DNA of 28,865 nt, taken from assembly GCA_900758315.1 (NCBI GenBank), contig CAAERF010000384.1, positions 1 to 28,865 on the forward strand. The letters run 5' to 3'. The position numbers and the translations under genes were made by a program. Under the pieces are notes generated by a model. It saw only the letters and a list, made by a program, of their open reading frames with translations. It had not been told where the DNA came from and searched no databases. Within the stretch, counting starts at the first letter, position 1, and every line of letters starts with the position of its first letter. Positions 7,569 to 15,389 of this stretch are shown here, in pieces. This DNA comes from an uncultured Oscillospiraceae bacterium. GTDB lineage: Bacteria > Bacillota > Clostridia > Oscillospirales > Oscillospiraceae.

Positions 7569-8018
7569 CTAACTGGCAGAGCGGGTCCCGCCTTTGCAAT
7601 CTTCCTGCGCAATCTTTAGCATGCGCTTGGTAATGCGCAGATATTCCCGGGCGTCCTGTTCGCCCAGTTCCTCCAGAAGGCGCTTCATGCCCTCGCACAG
7701 CTGGACGCGGACTGCCGCTGCGTACTCCCGTCCCGCGTCTGTCAGCGACACCTGGATGCGCCGCCGGTCCACCGGATCGATAGAGCGGGAGATCATGCCC
7801 TTTTTCTCCAGGGCGTTGAGCACAACGGCTACCCGCGCGGTACTGGCGTGAAGCTGCCGGCTGAGGTCGCTGGGCAGCAGAGGCGTCTTTGACCGGGCGA
7901 GACAGCGCAATAAAAAACACTCTCCCCGGGCGGATTTTCCGATCTGTTTGTGGGGGCCGTAGCGAAAGAGCAACTCCGTCTGATCTACCAATCGTTCCGC
8001 CAGTAATTCACTGTCCAT
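7569..8018 (-). CDS. MarR-family transcriptional regulator
   Basis: A 149-residue dimeric winged-helix regulator. The helix-turn-helix is around LSRQLHASTARVAVVLNALE and the wing is DPVDRRRIQVSLTDAGRE, the classic MarR DxRxxxxxLT signature. Family members usually repress their own gene and neighbours, and release DNA on binding small phenolic or acyl ligands. It has its own strong promoter in the gap after the MBL-fold gene and is followed by the TIM-barrel gene; all three read the same way. Likely targets are its own promoter and the barrel gene; the ligand cannot be predicted. Confidence 0.88.
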   Translation of the reverse strand: MDSELLAERLVDQTELLFRYGPHKQIGKSARGECFLLRCLARSKTPLLPSDLSRQLHASTARVAVVLNALEKKGMISRSIDPVDRRRIQVSLTDAGREYAAAVRVQLCEGMKRLLEELGEQDAREYLRITKRMLKIAQEDCKGGTRSAS

Positions 8019-8049
8019 AGCTGATTCCCTTCCCTAACTGTCGTAATAT

Positions 8050-8093
8050 TTAACATGGTTAGCAATAATAATACAGAATGCACACTCTGTCAA
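8050..8093 (-). promoter_or_regulatory. Strong SigA promoter of the MarR gene with adjacent inverted repeat
   Basis: Perfect TTGACA (8093-8088), 17-base spacer, TATTAT (8070-8065). Directly downstream of the -10, at 8050-8063, is the imperfect inverted repeat TTAAC-ATG-GTTAG(C), placed where a repressor would block transcription. It shares GCTAAC (minus strand) with the barrel promoter. Autorepression is inferred. Confidence 0.7.
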
Positions 8094-8108
8094 GAGGATC
8101 TGCCCCGT

Positions 8109-8930
8109 TCAGAGGCAGATTTCCTCGCCGGTGGCCAGATAATGGATCTGATTGCCCATCTGCTCCTTCAAAATCGCATAGGGCTCCTGCCCGGTGCAGT
8201 GACAGGTGTAGCACACCGTGCCGGTCTCCCGGAGCGCCTGAGCCATCTCCCGCAGCTGCACTACAGAGTTGGGGTCGAACTCGTCCTTTCCGGCGGTGTG
8301 GAAGCCGCCGATGGCCACGTGGGGCATCTGGTGAAACAGGGCGTGGTAGCTGTCCAGGATGTTGACGATTCCGTTGTGAGAGCAACCGGAGATCACCACC
8401 CGCTTTCTCCGCTCGGTGATGGCCAGATTCTGCTCGTGCCGGAAGTCATCCTGGCAGTAGTCCTGTCCGTCAAAGTATTTCAGCTTCCGGTTGGTCTCCG
8501 GATAGCACCGGCGCCCGCGCACCTGGGTGAACAGGGTCAGCTCCGGGTCAATGGTCACGTTGCCGCCGGTCAGCGTCAGGCGCGGATGCTCCCGCCGGAT
8601 GCTGTCAATTCCGATGAACCGGGTTTCGGTCTCGGAACAGTGGTAAAAGGGCGCGAAGGCGTTTTCCCGGATGTAGACTTTGGCCTGCTGATTGCGGCGC
8701 AGAAATCCGGGGATTCCTCCGGTGTGGTCGTAGTGGCCGTGGGAGATCACCAGCGTGTCCACCGCCGCCAGATCGACGCCCAGCCGGTCGGCGTTGTCCA
8801 GAAAGCGCTCGGATGCGCCGGTGTCGAAGAGAATCCGGTGATGTTCCGTCTCGATATACAGGCTCAGCCCATGTTCCGTGTGCAAATCGTCCCGTTTTCC
8901 GGTGTTTTCCATTAAACTGACCACTCTCAT
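8109..8930 (-). CDS. MBL-fold metallo-hydrolase (dihydropterin-type subfamily)
   Basis: A metallo-beta-lactamase-fold protein of 273 residues. The metal motif is SHGHYDHTGG (63-72) with His64, His66, Asp68 and His69; SGCSHNG and the later GGFH supply further ligands. The pattern, and YTCHCTG near the C-terminus, match the branch that contains the archaeal dihydropterin-ribofuranosyl-aminobenzene phosphate synthase-like proteins, common in Clostridia with unknown substrate. GAGGTG lies eight bases before ATG 8930; a GTG two codons earlier is too close to it. The substrate cannot be predicted. Confidence 0.85.
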   Translation of the reverse strand: MRVVSLMENTGKRDDLHTEHGLSLYIETEHHRILFDTGASERFLDNADRLGVDLAAVDTLVISHGHYDHTGGIPGFLRRNQQAKVYIRENAFAPFYHCSETETRFIGIDSIRREHPRLTLTGGNVTIDPELTLFTQVRGRRCYPETNRKLKYFDGQDYCQDDFRHEQNLAITERRKRVVISGCSHNGIVNILDSYHALFHQMPHVAIGGFHTAGKDEFDPNSVVQLREMAQALRETGTVCYTCHCTGQEPYAILKEQMGNQIHYLATGEEICL

Positions 8931-8950
8931 CGCCACTTCACCTCGGTTTT

Positions 8951-8979
8951 ATGATACAATATCCAACACGGGGATGCAA
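8951..8979 (-). promoter_or_regulatory. Promoter of the MBL-fold gene
   Basis: TTGCAT (8979-8974), 17-base spacer, TATCAT (8956-8951). It lies in the 131-base gap between the divergent MBL-fold and racemase-like genes. No comparably clear promoter was found for the rightward gene, although a small hairpin GTCTCC/GGAGAC (9012-9028) lies in its leader. Confidence 0.6.
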
Positions 8980-9061
8980 GAATATTTTGTAAACTTCTGT
9001 CTTCTGACTGCGTCTCCCCACCGGAGACAGGCTGCCATTCTGTTTTGTAGGAGGTTTTATC

Positions 9062-10243
9062 ATGAGAAAAGCACTGGAAAACCTGAAAGTTTTGGATTTT
9101 ACCACCCTGTTACCGGGGCCCTATGCCACGTTGGTGCTGGCGGATCTGGGCGCGGAGGTGCTCAAGGTGAGTTCGCCCAGCAAAAAGGACATTGTGCTGG
9201 AATATGAGCCCTTTGTAGAGGGCACGGACATCGCCGCCAATGAGGCGTGGCTGGGGCGCAACAAGCGCAACCTCTTTCTGAACCTGAAACACCCCGCCGC
9301 AGTGGACATTGTCAAGCGGCTGATCCTGGAGTACGACATTGTGATCGAGCAGTTCCGGCCCGGCGTCATGGAGAAGCTGGGACTGGGCTACCAGGAGCTG
9401 AAGAAGATCAATCCGGCGCTGATCTACTGTTCCCTCACGGGATACGGACAGACCGGTCCCATGGCCCGTGCCGCCGGCCACGACTGCAACTATCTGGCCC
9501 GCAGCGGCAACCTGGCCATGGCGGGCTACCGGGACGCCGGTCCCGCGCCCATGAACATCCAGATCGCGGACGTCTGTGTGGGCTCCATGAACTCTGTGGT
9601 GGGGATTCTGGCCGCCGTCAACTACCGGCAGCAGACCGGCAAGGGCCAGTACATCGACGTGGCCATGCTGGATGGCCTGGTGCCCTTTACCGCCATGGAC
9701 GGCACCCGGTTTCTGGCCACCGGCGAGGAGTGCGGCCGGGAGTCCCGGCGGCTCAACGGCGGCTCTCTCTACGGCTACTACGAGACCAGCGACGGCGAGT
9801 ACCTCAGCGTGGGCTCGCTGGAGCCGAAGTTCTGGGCGGTCTTCTGTGAGGGAATCGGCTGTCCGGACCTGATCGAGGGCACCGTAGAGCCCGCCAACGT
9901 GGAGGAAGTCCGGGAGCGCATCCGGAAGGTGATCAAAAGCAAGACCCGGGACCAGTGGATGACGGTCTTCCGGGACCTAGACTGCTGCGTGGAGCCGGTG
10001 CTCTCCCTGAAAGAGGCCCTGCTGGAGGACGAACACATCCGGGAACGGGAACTGGTCGTAGAAGTGGAGGTTCCCTGTTCCGGCGGAAAGCGGGTCAAAC
10101 AGCTGGGCTCTCCCATGAAGCTGTCCGAGTGCCCGGTCACCTATGACAAGGGCGGCTATCCCCTGGGCTACCACACCCGGGAAGTGGTGGAAGAGCTGGG
10201 ACTGGACTATGAGGCCCTGAGCCGGGACGGCGTATTCGACTGA
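9062..10243 (+). CDS. CaiB/BaiF-family enzyme, alpha-methylacyl-CoA racemase-like
   Basis: A 393-residue class III CoA-transferase-fold protein. Members either move CoA between acids or racemise 2-methylacyl-CoA esters. Three residues match the racemase catalytic set: His140 in AGHDCNY, Asp170 in IADVCVGS and Glu254 in SLEPKFW. Their spacing (30 and 84 residues) closely follows the mycobacterial MCR residues His126, Asp156 and Glu241. A plain transferase needs only the Asp, so racemase is favoured, but the substrate is unknown. GTAGGAGG precedes the ATG. It is transcribed alone, divergent from the MBL-fold gene, and ends at a strong terminator. Confidence 0.85.
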   Translation: MRKALENLKVLDFTTLLPGPYATLVLADLGAEVLKVSSPSKKDIVLEYEPFVEGTDIAANEAWLGRNKRNLFLNLKHPAAVDIVKRLILEYDIVIEQFRPGVMEKLGLGYQELKKINPALIYCSLTGYGQTGPMARAAGHDCNYLARSGNLAMAGYRDAGPAPMNIQIADVCVGSMNSVVGILAAVNYRQQTGKGQYIDVAMLDGLVPFTAMDGTRFLATGEECGRESRRLNGGSLYGYYETSDGEYLSVGSLEPKFWAVFCEGIGCPDLIEGTVEPANVEEVRERIRKVIKSKTRDQWMTVFRDLDCCVEPVLSLKEALLEDEHIRERELVVEVEVPCSGGKRVKQLGSPMKLSECPVTYDKGGYPLGYHTREVVEELGLDYEALSRDGVFD

Positions 10244-10280
10244 TCGCAACGCCCGGGCACTTCCCTATCGTTTCAGAGAA

Positions 10281-10320
10281 AAAGACCACGATCCCCATTT
10301 CCACCCGGATCGTGGTCTTT
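10281..10320. terminator. Bidirectional terminator between the racemase-like gene and thiC
   Basis: AAAGACCACGATCC and GGATCGTGGTCTTT form a perfect 14-bp stem with a 12-base loop. On the minus strand it is followed by TTTTTCTC, so it is strongest for thiC; on the plus strand its T-run is within the stem end. Confidence 0.88.
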
Positions 10321-10331
10321 CTGTCTATGGA

Positions 10332-11636
10332 TTACAGAATATCGATGTATTCGCCGTTCAGGGCTTTGTTCATGCTTCTGACCGCGCAGAATTTACCGCA
10401 CATGGAACAGCTGTCCTCCTGCTCCGGCTTCCGGTCCTCCCGAATCTGCTTTGCGGTCTCAGGGTCAATGGCGCACTCCCACTGTTTTTCCCAGTCAAAG
10501 GTACGTCTTGCGTCCGCCATCGCGTCGTCAATATCCCGCGCATGGGGGATTTTCTTCGCGATATCGGCCGCGTGAGCCGCGATTCGGGAGGCGATGATGC
10601 CCTGCTTGACATCGTCCACGTTGGGCAGCGCCAGATGCTCCGCCGGCGTGACGTAGCAGAGGAAGGCCGCGCCTGCGGACGCCGCGATCGCGCCGCCGAT
10701 GGCAGAGGTGATGTGGTCGTATCCCGGGGCGATGTCGGTGACAATGGGGCCCAGCACATAGAACGGAGCGCCCATACAGATGGTCTGCTGCAATTTCATA
10801 TTGGCCTCAATCTGATCCAGAGGCATGTGACCGGGACCTTCCACCATAACCTGGACATCCTTCGCCCAGGCGCGTTTGGTGAGCTCGCCGAGCCGGACCA
10901 GCTCTTCGATCTGGCACACGTCGCTTGCGTCAGCCAGGCAGCCGGGACGGCAGGCGTCGCCCAGGGAAATCGTCACATCGTATTCCCGGCAGATCTCGAG
11001 AATTTCGTCAAAGTATTCGTAGAACGGATTCTCCTCGCCCGTCATGCTCATCCAGGCAAACACCAGCGAACCGCCGCGGGACACAATGTTCATCTTCCGC
11101 TTGTGCTCCTTGATCTGATCGATGGTCTTGCGGGTGATGCCGCAGTGCAGGGTGACAAAGTCAACGCCGTCCTCCGCGTGCAGACGAATCACGTCAATAA
11201 AGTCCTTTGCGGTGAGCGTGGCCAAATCTCTCTGGTAGTGGATCACGCTGTCATAGACCGGGACCGTGCCGATCATCGCAGGGCACTCATGGGTCAGCCG
11301 TCTCCGGAAGGGCTGCGTGTCCCCGTGAGAGGACAGGTCCATGATCGCCTCGGCGCCCATATTCACCGCGGCCATCACCTTCTGCATCTCAATGTCGTAG
11401 TCCTTGCAGTCTCTGGAGACGCCCAGATTGACGTTGATCTTGGTGCGCAGCATGGAGCCCACACCGTTGGGATCGATGCAGGTGTGCAGCTTGTTGGCGC
11501 AGATGGCAACCTGTCCTTTGGCCACCAGCTCCCGGATCTCCTCTTCCGTGCGGTATTCCTTCGCCGCCACCGCTTTCATTTCCGGCGTGATGATGCCGCG
11601 TTTTGCGGCGTCCATCTGAGTGGTATAATTTCTCAT
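10332..11636 (-). CDS. thiC: Phosphomethylpyrimidine synthase
   Basis: A radical SAM enzyme that rearranges aminoimidazole ribotide to hydroxymethylpyrimidine phosphate, the pyrimidine half of thiamin. Family landmarks include the N-terminal [17 protein letters not shown] and the EGPGHMP motif. The [4Fe-4S] ligands are in CSMCGKFC (410-417), a CX2CX3C spacing one residue shorter than the CX2CX4C of the longer enterobacterial type. Length 434 fits the short clostridial/archaeal form. AAAGGAAG precedes the ATG. Upstream lie a thiD-like fragment, an intrinsic terminator and a TPP riboswitch. The other thiamin synthesis genes are elsewhere; thiN is about 10 kb away in this window. Confidence 0.96.
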   Translation of the reverse strand: MRNYTTQMDAAKRGIITPEMKAVAAKEYRTEEEIRELVAKGQVAICANKLHTCIDPNGVGSMLRTKINVNLGVSRDCKDYDIEMQKVMAAVNMGAEAIMDLSSHGDTQPFRRRLTHECPAMIGTVPVYDSVIHYQRDLATLTAKDFIDVIRLHAEDGVDFVTLHCGITRKTIDQIKEHKRKMNIVSRGGSLVFAWMSMTGEENPFYEYFDEILEICREYDVTISLGDACRPGCLADASDVCQIEELVRLGELTKRAWAKDVQVMVEGPGHMPLDQIEANMKLQQTICMGAPFYVLGPIVTDIAPGYDHITSAIGGAIAASAGAAFLCYVTPAEHLALPNVDDVKQGIIASRIAAHAADIAKKIPHARDIDDAMADARRTFDWEKQWECAIDPETAKQIREDRKPEQEDSCSMCGKFCAVRSMNKALNGEYIDIL

Positions 11637-11641
11637 GGTTC

Positions 11642-11788
11642 TTATCTTCCTTTCCGATCCGTTTTTACCGTTCCTGTCACGCCGGTGGGATCTTTGAAAA
11701 TCCCCTTCCAGGTCATCCGTTTCCGATTGACCTGGATACCGGCGCCTTCGCCGCCAGCACTGGCAGCGATTGATAATGCTGTTCTCAC
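11642..11788 (-). pseudogene. thiD-like N-terminal fragment (48 codons) in the thiC leader
   Basis: An open frame of 48 codons with a GTG start and GGAG seven bases upstream, ending five bases before the thiC ATG. Its product begins [10 protein letters not shown], then [17 protein letters not shown]. This lines up with the start of hydroxymethylpyrimidine-phosphate kinase ThiD (typically TALTIAGSD, GGAGIQADLKTM, NGVY), but the glycine-rich ATP/substrate loop is altered and the protein stops after about one sixth of the family length. It looks like the remnant of a thiD that once preceded thiC. A retained ribosome-binding site leaves open a second life as a short leader peptide coupled to thiC translation. 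The homology is read by eye. Confidence 0.6.
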
Positions 11789-11870
11789 CGTTAAGCTCCT
11801 TTCGTGATTGGCATTATTTTTGTAAAGCGACAGAGAGTGGTGCCCCCGGTCTGCCGCTGGAGCGCTACTA

Positions 11871-11909
11871 AAAAAAGAAAACAGGAGATACCGAAACGGT
11901 ATCTCCTGT
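11871..11909 (-). terminator. Riboswitch-linked intrinsic terminator in the thiC leader
   Basis: On the minus strand ACAGGAGATACCG and CGGTATCTCCTGT form a perfect 13-bp stem with a three-base loop, followed by TTTTCTTTTTTT. It lies between the TPP aptamer and thiC, so ligand binding should stop transcription before the gene. Confidence 0.93.
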
Positions 11910-11931
11910 ACAAAGTCCTACTACATATAAC

Positions 11932-12014
11932 TTCCTACGGCGGCATGATCCGCATCAGGTATAAGGGTCGAAGTTGATGACTTCCTCTCAGCTTGCCAGT
12001 ACAAACTCCCCTGT
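11932..12014 (-). promoter_or_regulatory. TPP (THI-element) riboswitch
   Basis: Minus-strand RNA carries the conserved TPP aptamer blocks in order: GGGGAG near the 5' end, CTGAGAGG, ACCC, ACCTGATGCGGATCATGCC and the closing CGTAGGAAG. It is followed by a strong intrinsic terminator, so thiamin pyrophosphate should cause premature termination and shut off thiC. Confidence 0.97.
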
Positions 12015-12031
12015 GTTTGATTGTTTTTCTC

Positions 12032-12060
12032 ATTATACCGCTTTACCGGTCGAAATACAA
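12032..12060 (-). promoter_or_regulatory. SigA promoter of the thiC transcript
   Basis: TTGTAT (12060-12055), 17-base spacer, perfect TATAAT (12037-12032). The transcript would start a few bases ahead of the TPP riboswitch. Confidence 0.8.
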
Positions 12061-12072
12061 GTACCACCTGCG

Positions 12073-12102
12073 GCGGGCAGGCACAGAATTGTGTCTGCCC
12101 GC
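12073..12102 (-). other. Stem-loop after the FadH-like gene, without a T-run
   Basis: GCGGGCAG and CTGCCCGC pair perfectly and the stem continues with CACA/TGTG after one mismatch. It lies 22 bases past the reductase stop codon. No T-run follows on either strand, so it is not a standard terminator; it may be a 3' end stabiliser or a weak terminator. Confidence 0.45.
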
Positions 12103-12124
12103 TCGCCCGCTTCGTATCGGGTCC

Positions 12125-14140
12125 TCAGAGCTCCATGGCCAGGTCGTCGGCCTGACGGATGGCGCCGGTGATCTTCCCCACCTCTCTGGCGTCACCGATG
12201 CAGTACACCGGAACGGGACCGTCCTTCAGGGCCTGATACAGGGCGTCATCGGACACGGAGCCCACCGCCGTCACGATGGTATCGCAGGGCAGGCGTTCTT
12301 CCTTCACTTCGCCGGTCTTGCGGTCCGTGATGGCCACCACGACCTCCCGGTCGGTGACGGTGACAAGCTGGGTGCGCGGAAGCTGTCTGACCCCCAGCCG
12401 GCGCAGGTCCTTCATCAGCGGCCAGGCGCAGCCGAAGTCGAAATTCGCGCCGATTTTTCCCCGGGCCACCAGAGTGATATTCCGTCTGGAGTGGTTGAGC
12501 AGCTGACTGATCTTCTCCGGGGATTCCGACTGCTGGGTCTCCATAAAGTACAGCTTTTCCGGGGAAAGCGCGCCCTCCTGGGCCAGATAGGCCGCAGTCT
12601 CGCAGCCCACGGTGCCGCCGCCCAGGATCACCACGTTGCGTCCGGCAATCTCCTTCCGGCGCAAAATGTCCGCGGCGGTGCAGACCGGGATGGAGCCGGG
12701 CAGCTGCATCTCCTTGGGCGTGGAGCCGGTGGCCAGAATCACGGCGTCAAAGCCGCCCTGCTCCACCGCCTCCGCAGTGGCTTCCCGCTCCAGCTCCACG
12801 TGAACACCGTACTTCTCCAGCATGGCCTGATAAAATACGGGCAGGTTCCGGAACTCCTCCTTGGCAGGCGGCGCCGCCACCAGATCCAGCTGACCGCCGA
12901 TGGCAGCGCTTTTCTCCCACAAAGTGACGCTGTGGCCCCGGGCCGCCGCACGGTAGGCGAACTCACAGCCGGCCGGACCGCCGCCGATCACCAGCAACTG
13001 CTTGGGAACGGCCACCTTGTCCTCCTTCAACAGGGCCTCCCGTCCGGCAAAGCCGTTGATGAGACACTCCATGGGCTCGTTGTTGAACACGTGGGCGAGA
13101 CACCCCTGGTTGCAGGCCACACAGCGGCGGATTTCCTTCAGCGCACCTGCGGCGGCCTTGTTGGGCCAGTCGGGATCCGCCACCAGCGTCCGGCACAGAC
13201 CCACCAGATCGCACTGCTCCATGGCGAGGACGGTCTCCGCCTCCACCGGATCGTTGTGCCGGTTGGCGGAGAGCACCGGGATGGACACGGCGTCCTTCAC
13301 CGCCTGGGCCAGATAGACGTACCCGCCTCTGGGCACGTCGCCGGGCAGCTGCGGGATGGCCGTCTCGTGCCAGCCGCCGGTGACATCCAGCATGTCTACC
13401 CCTACCTGCTCCAGCTTTTTGCAGAAGGCCACACAGTCCTCGTTGGTGCAACCGCCGGCGACAAAGTCGTTGCCGGCCACCCGGACCAGCACCGGGTAAT
13501 CCGGTCCCACGGCGTCCCGAACCGCTTGGATCAGCTCTACGCCGAACCGGCACCGGTTGTCAAAGCTGCCGCCGTACTCGTCCGTCCGCTTGTTGGTCAC
13601 CGGCGAGAGGAACTGACAGATCAGGTAGCCGGATCCGGCGGTGATCTCCACGGCGTCAATCCCAGCCTGCTTGCAGCGCAGGGCCGCCTGGGCGTAGCGC
13701 TCCTGAATCAGGCGGATGTCCTCCTTGGTCATGGGTCTCGGGGTGGAACCGGTCATTTTTGCGTACACGTCCGAGGCGGACAGGACGTTGTCATCCCCTT
13801 CCACAAACGCCGCTCTGCCATAGCGGCCGGGCGTCAGGAACTGAAGACACAGCTTGCAGTCACAGGCGTGGACTGCGTCTGCCAGGTCCTTCCAGCCGGG
13901 GATAAAGCGGTCCTGATCCATCCGCAGCATGTGGGAGTATCCGATGTAGGGATCGGCTGCCGCGCCGCCGGCGATAATCATGCCCACGCCGCCCCTGGCC
14001 CGGGCCAGATAAAAGTCCTTTGTCCGCTGGTTCACACTGCCGTCCTCCGTGTACAGCAGGTGCATGGCGGTCATGACCAGGCGGTTTTTCAGCGTCATCT
14101 GATTGAGGGTGATGGGCTGAAAGAGTCTCTTGAAGTTCAT
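12125..14140 (-). CDS. FadH-like 2,4-dienoyl-CoA reductase (NADH:flavin oxidoreductase family)
   Basis: A 671-residue flavoenzyme with an N-terminal Old-Yellow-Enzyme barrel and a C-terminal FAD/NAD(P)-binding half, joined by a [4Fe-4S] site at Cys340, Cys343, Cys347 and Cys359. Tyr172 (GYLICQFLSP) and His258 (GGWHE) correspond to the E. coli FadH proton donors Tyr166 and His252, and the total length is nearly equal. The FAD motif is GGGPAGC (386-392); the second nucleotide motif is ILGGGTVGCE. The paired His residues of enoate reductases of the OYE type are absent at 167-171 (TAGSG), as in FadH. The substrate is probably a dienoyl- or enoyl-CoA. AAGGAGG precedes the ATG; 37 bases separate it from azlD, so co-transcription is possible. 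Confidence 0.88.
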   Translation of the reverse strand: MNFKRLFQPITLNQMTLKNRLVMTAMHLLYTEDGSVNQRTKDFYLARARGGVGMIIAGGAAADPYIGYSHMLRMDQDRFIPGWKDLADAVHACDCKLCLQFLTPGRYGRAAFVEGDDNVLSASDVYAKMTGSTPRPMTKEDIRLIQERYAQAALRCKQAGIDAVEITAGSGYLICQFLSPVTNKRTDEYGGSFDNRCRFGVELIQAVRDAVGPDYPVLVRVAGNDFVAGGCTNEDCVAFCKKLEQVGVDMLDVTGGWHETAIPQLPGDVPRGGYVYLAQAVKDAVSIPVLSANRHNDPVEAETVLAMEQCDLVGLCRTLVADPDWPNKAAAGALKEIRRCVACNQGCLAHVFNNEPMECLINGFAGREALLKEDKVAVPKQLLVIGGGPAGCEFAYRAAARGHSVTLWEKSAAIGGQLDLVAAPPAKEEFRNLPVFYQAMLEKYGVHVELEREATAEAVEQGGFDAVILATGSTPKEMQLPGSIPVCTAADILRRKEIAGRNVVILGGGTVGCETAAYLAQEGALSPEKLYFMETQQSESPEKISQLLNHSRRNITLVARGKIGANFDFGCAWPLMKDLRRLGVRQLPRTQLVTVTDREVVVAITDRKTGEVKEERLPCDTIVTAVGSVSDDALYQALKDGPVPVYCIGDAREVGKITGAIRQADDLAMEL

Positions 14141-14177
14141 CTCCGTACCTCCTTAATAATAGCCAGTTGCAGTGCGG

Positions 14178-14507
14178 TTAGAAAACCAGCTGAATCAGCA
14201 GCATGTAACACACCGTCCCCGCCAGAATGCTCAGCAGGGTGTTCCGCTTCCAGACGTGGCAGAGGATCACCACTCCCACCGCGATCAGCTCGGGCAGACC
14301 GAAGGGCGCGGTGAGCACGTCCACGCTGCGCAGGCAGTAGATCACCAGCATGCCGATCACCGCCGTAGGCAGGACATTGCTCAGTCTGGTGACCAGCTCG
14401 GGAACTGCCCGCCCTTCCGGGAAGAGCAGAAAGGGCAGCGCCCGCAGGGCGATGGTCACCGCCGCCATAATCGCCACCAGAAGCAGATCATGGACTGTTC
14501 CACTCAT
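14178..14507 (-). CDS. azlD: AzlD-family branched-chain amino acid transport protein
   Basis: A 109-residue membrane protein with about four hydrophobic segments, family AzlD, the small partner of AzlC. The pair is thought to export branched-chain amino acids or analogues. The open frame runs back to 14669, but ATG 14507 overlaps the azlC stop in an ATGA, and the upstream part is a shadow of azlC. The segment LRALPFLLFP is typical of the family. Confidence 0.88.
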   Translation of the reverse strand: MSGTVHDLLLVAIMAAVTIALRALPFLLFPEGRAVPELVTRLSNVLPTAVIGMLVIYCLRSVDVLTAPFGLPELIAVGVVILCHVWKRNTLLSILAGTVCYMLLIQLVF

Positions 14508-15208
14508 TGTGCATCTCTCCTTCCGCGGAACACCTCTCGCACGGAGAGCACCAGGACGATCAGCACCATGGCGGGAATCAGAAACCGCTCTGCGCCCCAG
14601 ATCAGCAGGCAGACCAGCGTGAGTCCCAGGCCCAGCAGAGCGGGAACGTGGTCCCGGTTGGTCAGCCACTGCTCCACAAAGATCACCACAAAGAGGGCGG
14701 TCATGGCGAAGTCAATGCCGTCGGTGTTGATGGTCAGGGCGCTCCCGATCAGCGTGCCCAATACGCTGCCCACAATCCAGTACAGCTGGTCACAGGCGGA
14801 CACCAACAGGTAAAACCACTTCCGGTCCACTCCTTCCGGCGGGTCGCTGCACAGCAGGGCGTAGGTCTCATCGGTCAGGGCAAAGACCAGGTAGGGCTTG
14901 GCCTTTCCCATGTCCCGGTATTTGGTCAGCATGGAGATTCCGTACACCAGATGGCGGGCGTTGACCAGCAGGGTCATCAGGGCAGCGGAGAGAAAGGCGG
15001 CGCCGCTGCTGAGCAGGTCCACGGCCACAAACTGCATGGAGCCGGCGTAGATGGTGGTGCTCATCAGCAGGGCCCACAGGACGCTGTAGCCCTTGTCGGC
15101 CAGCAGGATGCCAAAGGCCATCCCCAGAATCAGGTATCCGGCCATGACGGGGACGGTGGTGAGCACAACGGTTTTCAGCAGCTGTTTTGACGGCGTTTGG
15201 GGAGACAT
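14504..15208 (-). CDS. azlC: AzlC-family branched-chain amino acid permease
   Basis: A 234-residue membrane protein with roughly six to seven hydrophobic segments. Family hallmarks are the N-terminal PVMAGYLILGMAFG, then YAGSMQFVAVDLL and the conserved NARHLVYGISM. It forms a two-part exporter with AzlD, with which it overlaps by four bases. GAGGA lies about ten bases before the ATG. A short hairpin with GCGGG/CCCGC arms (15242-15258) is in its leader, without a T-run, so it is not an attenuator of standard type. Confidence 0.9.
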   Translation of the reverse strand: MSPQTPSKQLLKTVVLTTVPVMAGYLILGMAFGILLADKGYSVLWALLMSTTIYAGSMQFVAVDLLSSGAAFLSAALMTLLVNARHLVYGISMLTKYRDMGKAKPYLVFALTDETYALLCSDPPEGVDRKWFYLLVSACDQLYWIVGSVLGTLIGSALTINTDGIDFAMTALFVVIFVEQWLTNRDHVPALLGLGLTLVCLLIWGAERFLIPAMVLIVLVLSVREVFRGRRDAQ

Positions 15209-15269
15209 GATGGGTTTTCCTCGCTTCTTTCGTTCTCTTTTGCGGGCAAATACCCGCGTACACTGTCTT

Positions 15270-15299
15270 TATCTTGCACTAGAATGATTTTTTTGTCAA
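15270..15299 (-). promoter_or_regulatory. Candidate promoter of azlCD
   Basis: Perfect TTGACA (15299-15294), 18-base spacer, weak AAGATA preceded by TGC, an extended -10. It is back to back with the promoter of the rightward acetyltransferase gene, with only 33 bases between the -35 boxes. Confidence 0.5.
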
Positions 15300-15332
15300 T
15301 CCATTTCTCCCGGTTCCGGCCCGCCGGAGCGG

Positions 15333-15361
15333 TTGAACCACCCGCCGCGTCGTGGTATAAT
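15333..15361 (+). promoter_or_regulatory. SigA promoter of the Vat-like acetyltransferase gene
   Basis: TTGAAC (15333-15338), 17-base spacer, perfect TATAAT (15356-15361) preceded by TGG, an extended -10. Transcription from about 15368 gives a leader of about 90 bases that contains a short frame and an inverted repeat. Confidence 0.8.
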
Positions 15362-15389
15362 GCCTGCATTGCAAAAGAGGTGGTATGCT

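Noticed and set aside
12073..12102. The strong stem after the FadH-like gene as an intrinsic terminator.
   Set aside because: No T-run follows on either strand. It is listed as a stem-loop of uncertain role.
9062..14140. A bile-acid (bai) operon made of the CaiB/BaiF-family and FadH-like genes.
   Set aside because: The genes are on opposite strands with thiC between them, no other bai gene is present, and the active-site residues point to AMACR and FadH rather than BaiF and BaiCD.
11993..14314. A 773-codon open frame opposite the FadH-like gene, and similar long frames opposite pfp (1555-2946), sipL/spoIVA (19611-21413) and prkC (23721-25697).
   Set aside because: They mirror real genes on the other strand and arise from GC-rich third codon positions. 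Their products are low-complexity, rich in Gly/His/Val/Leu, without recognisable domains or good ribosome-binding sites.
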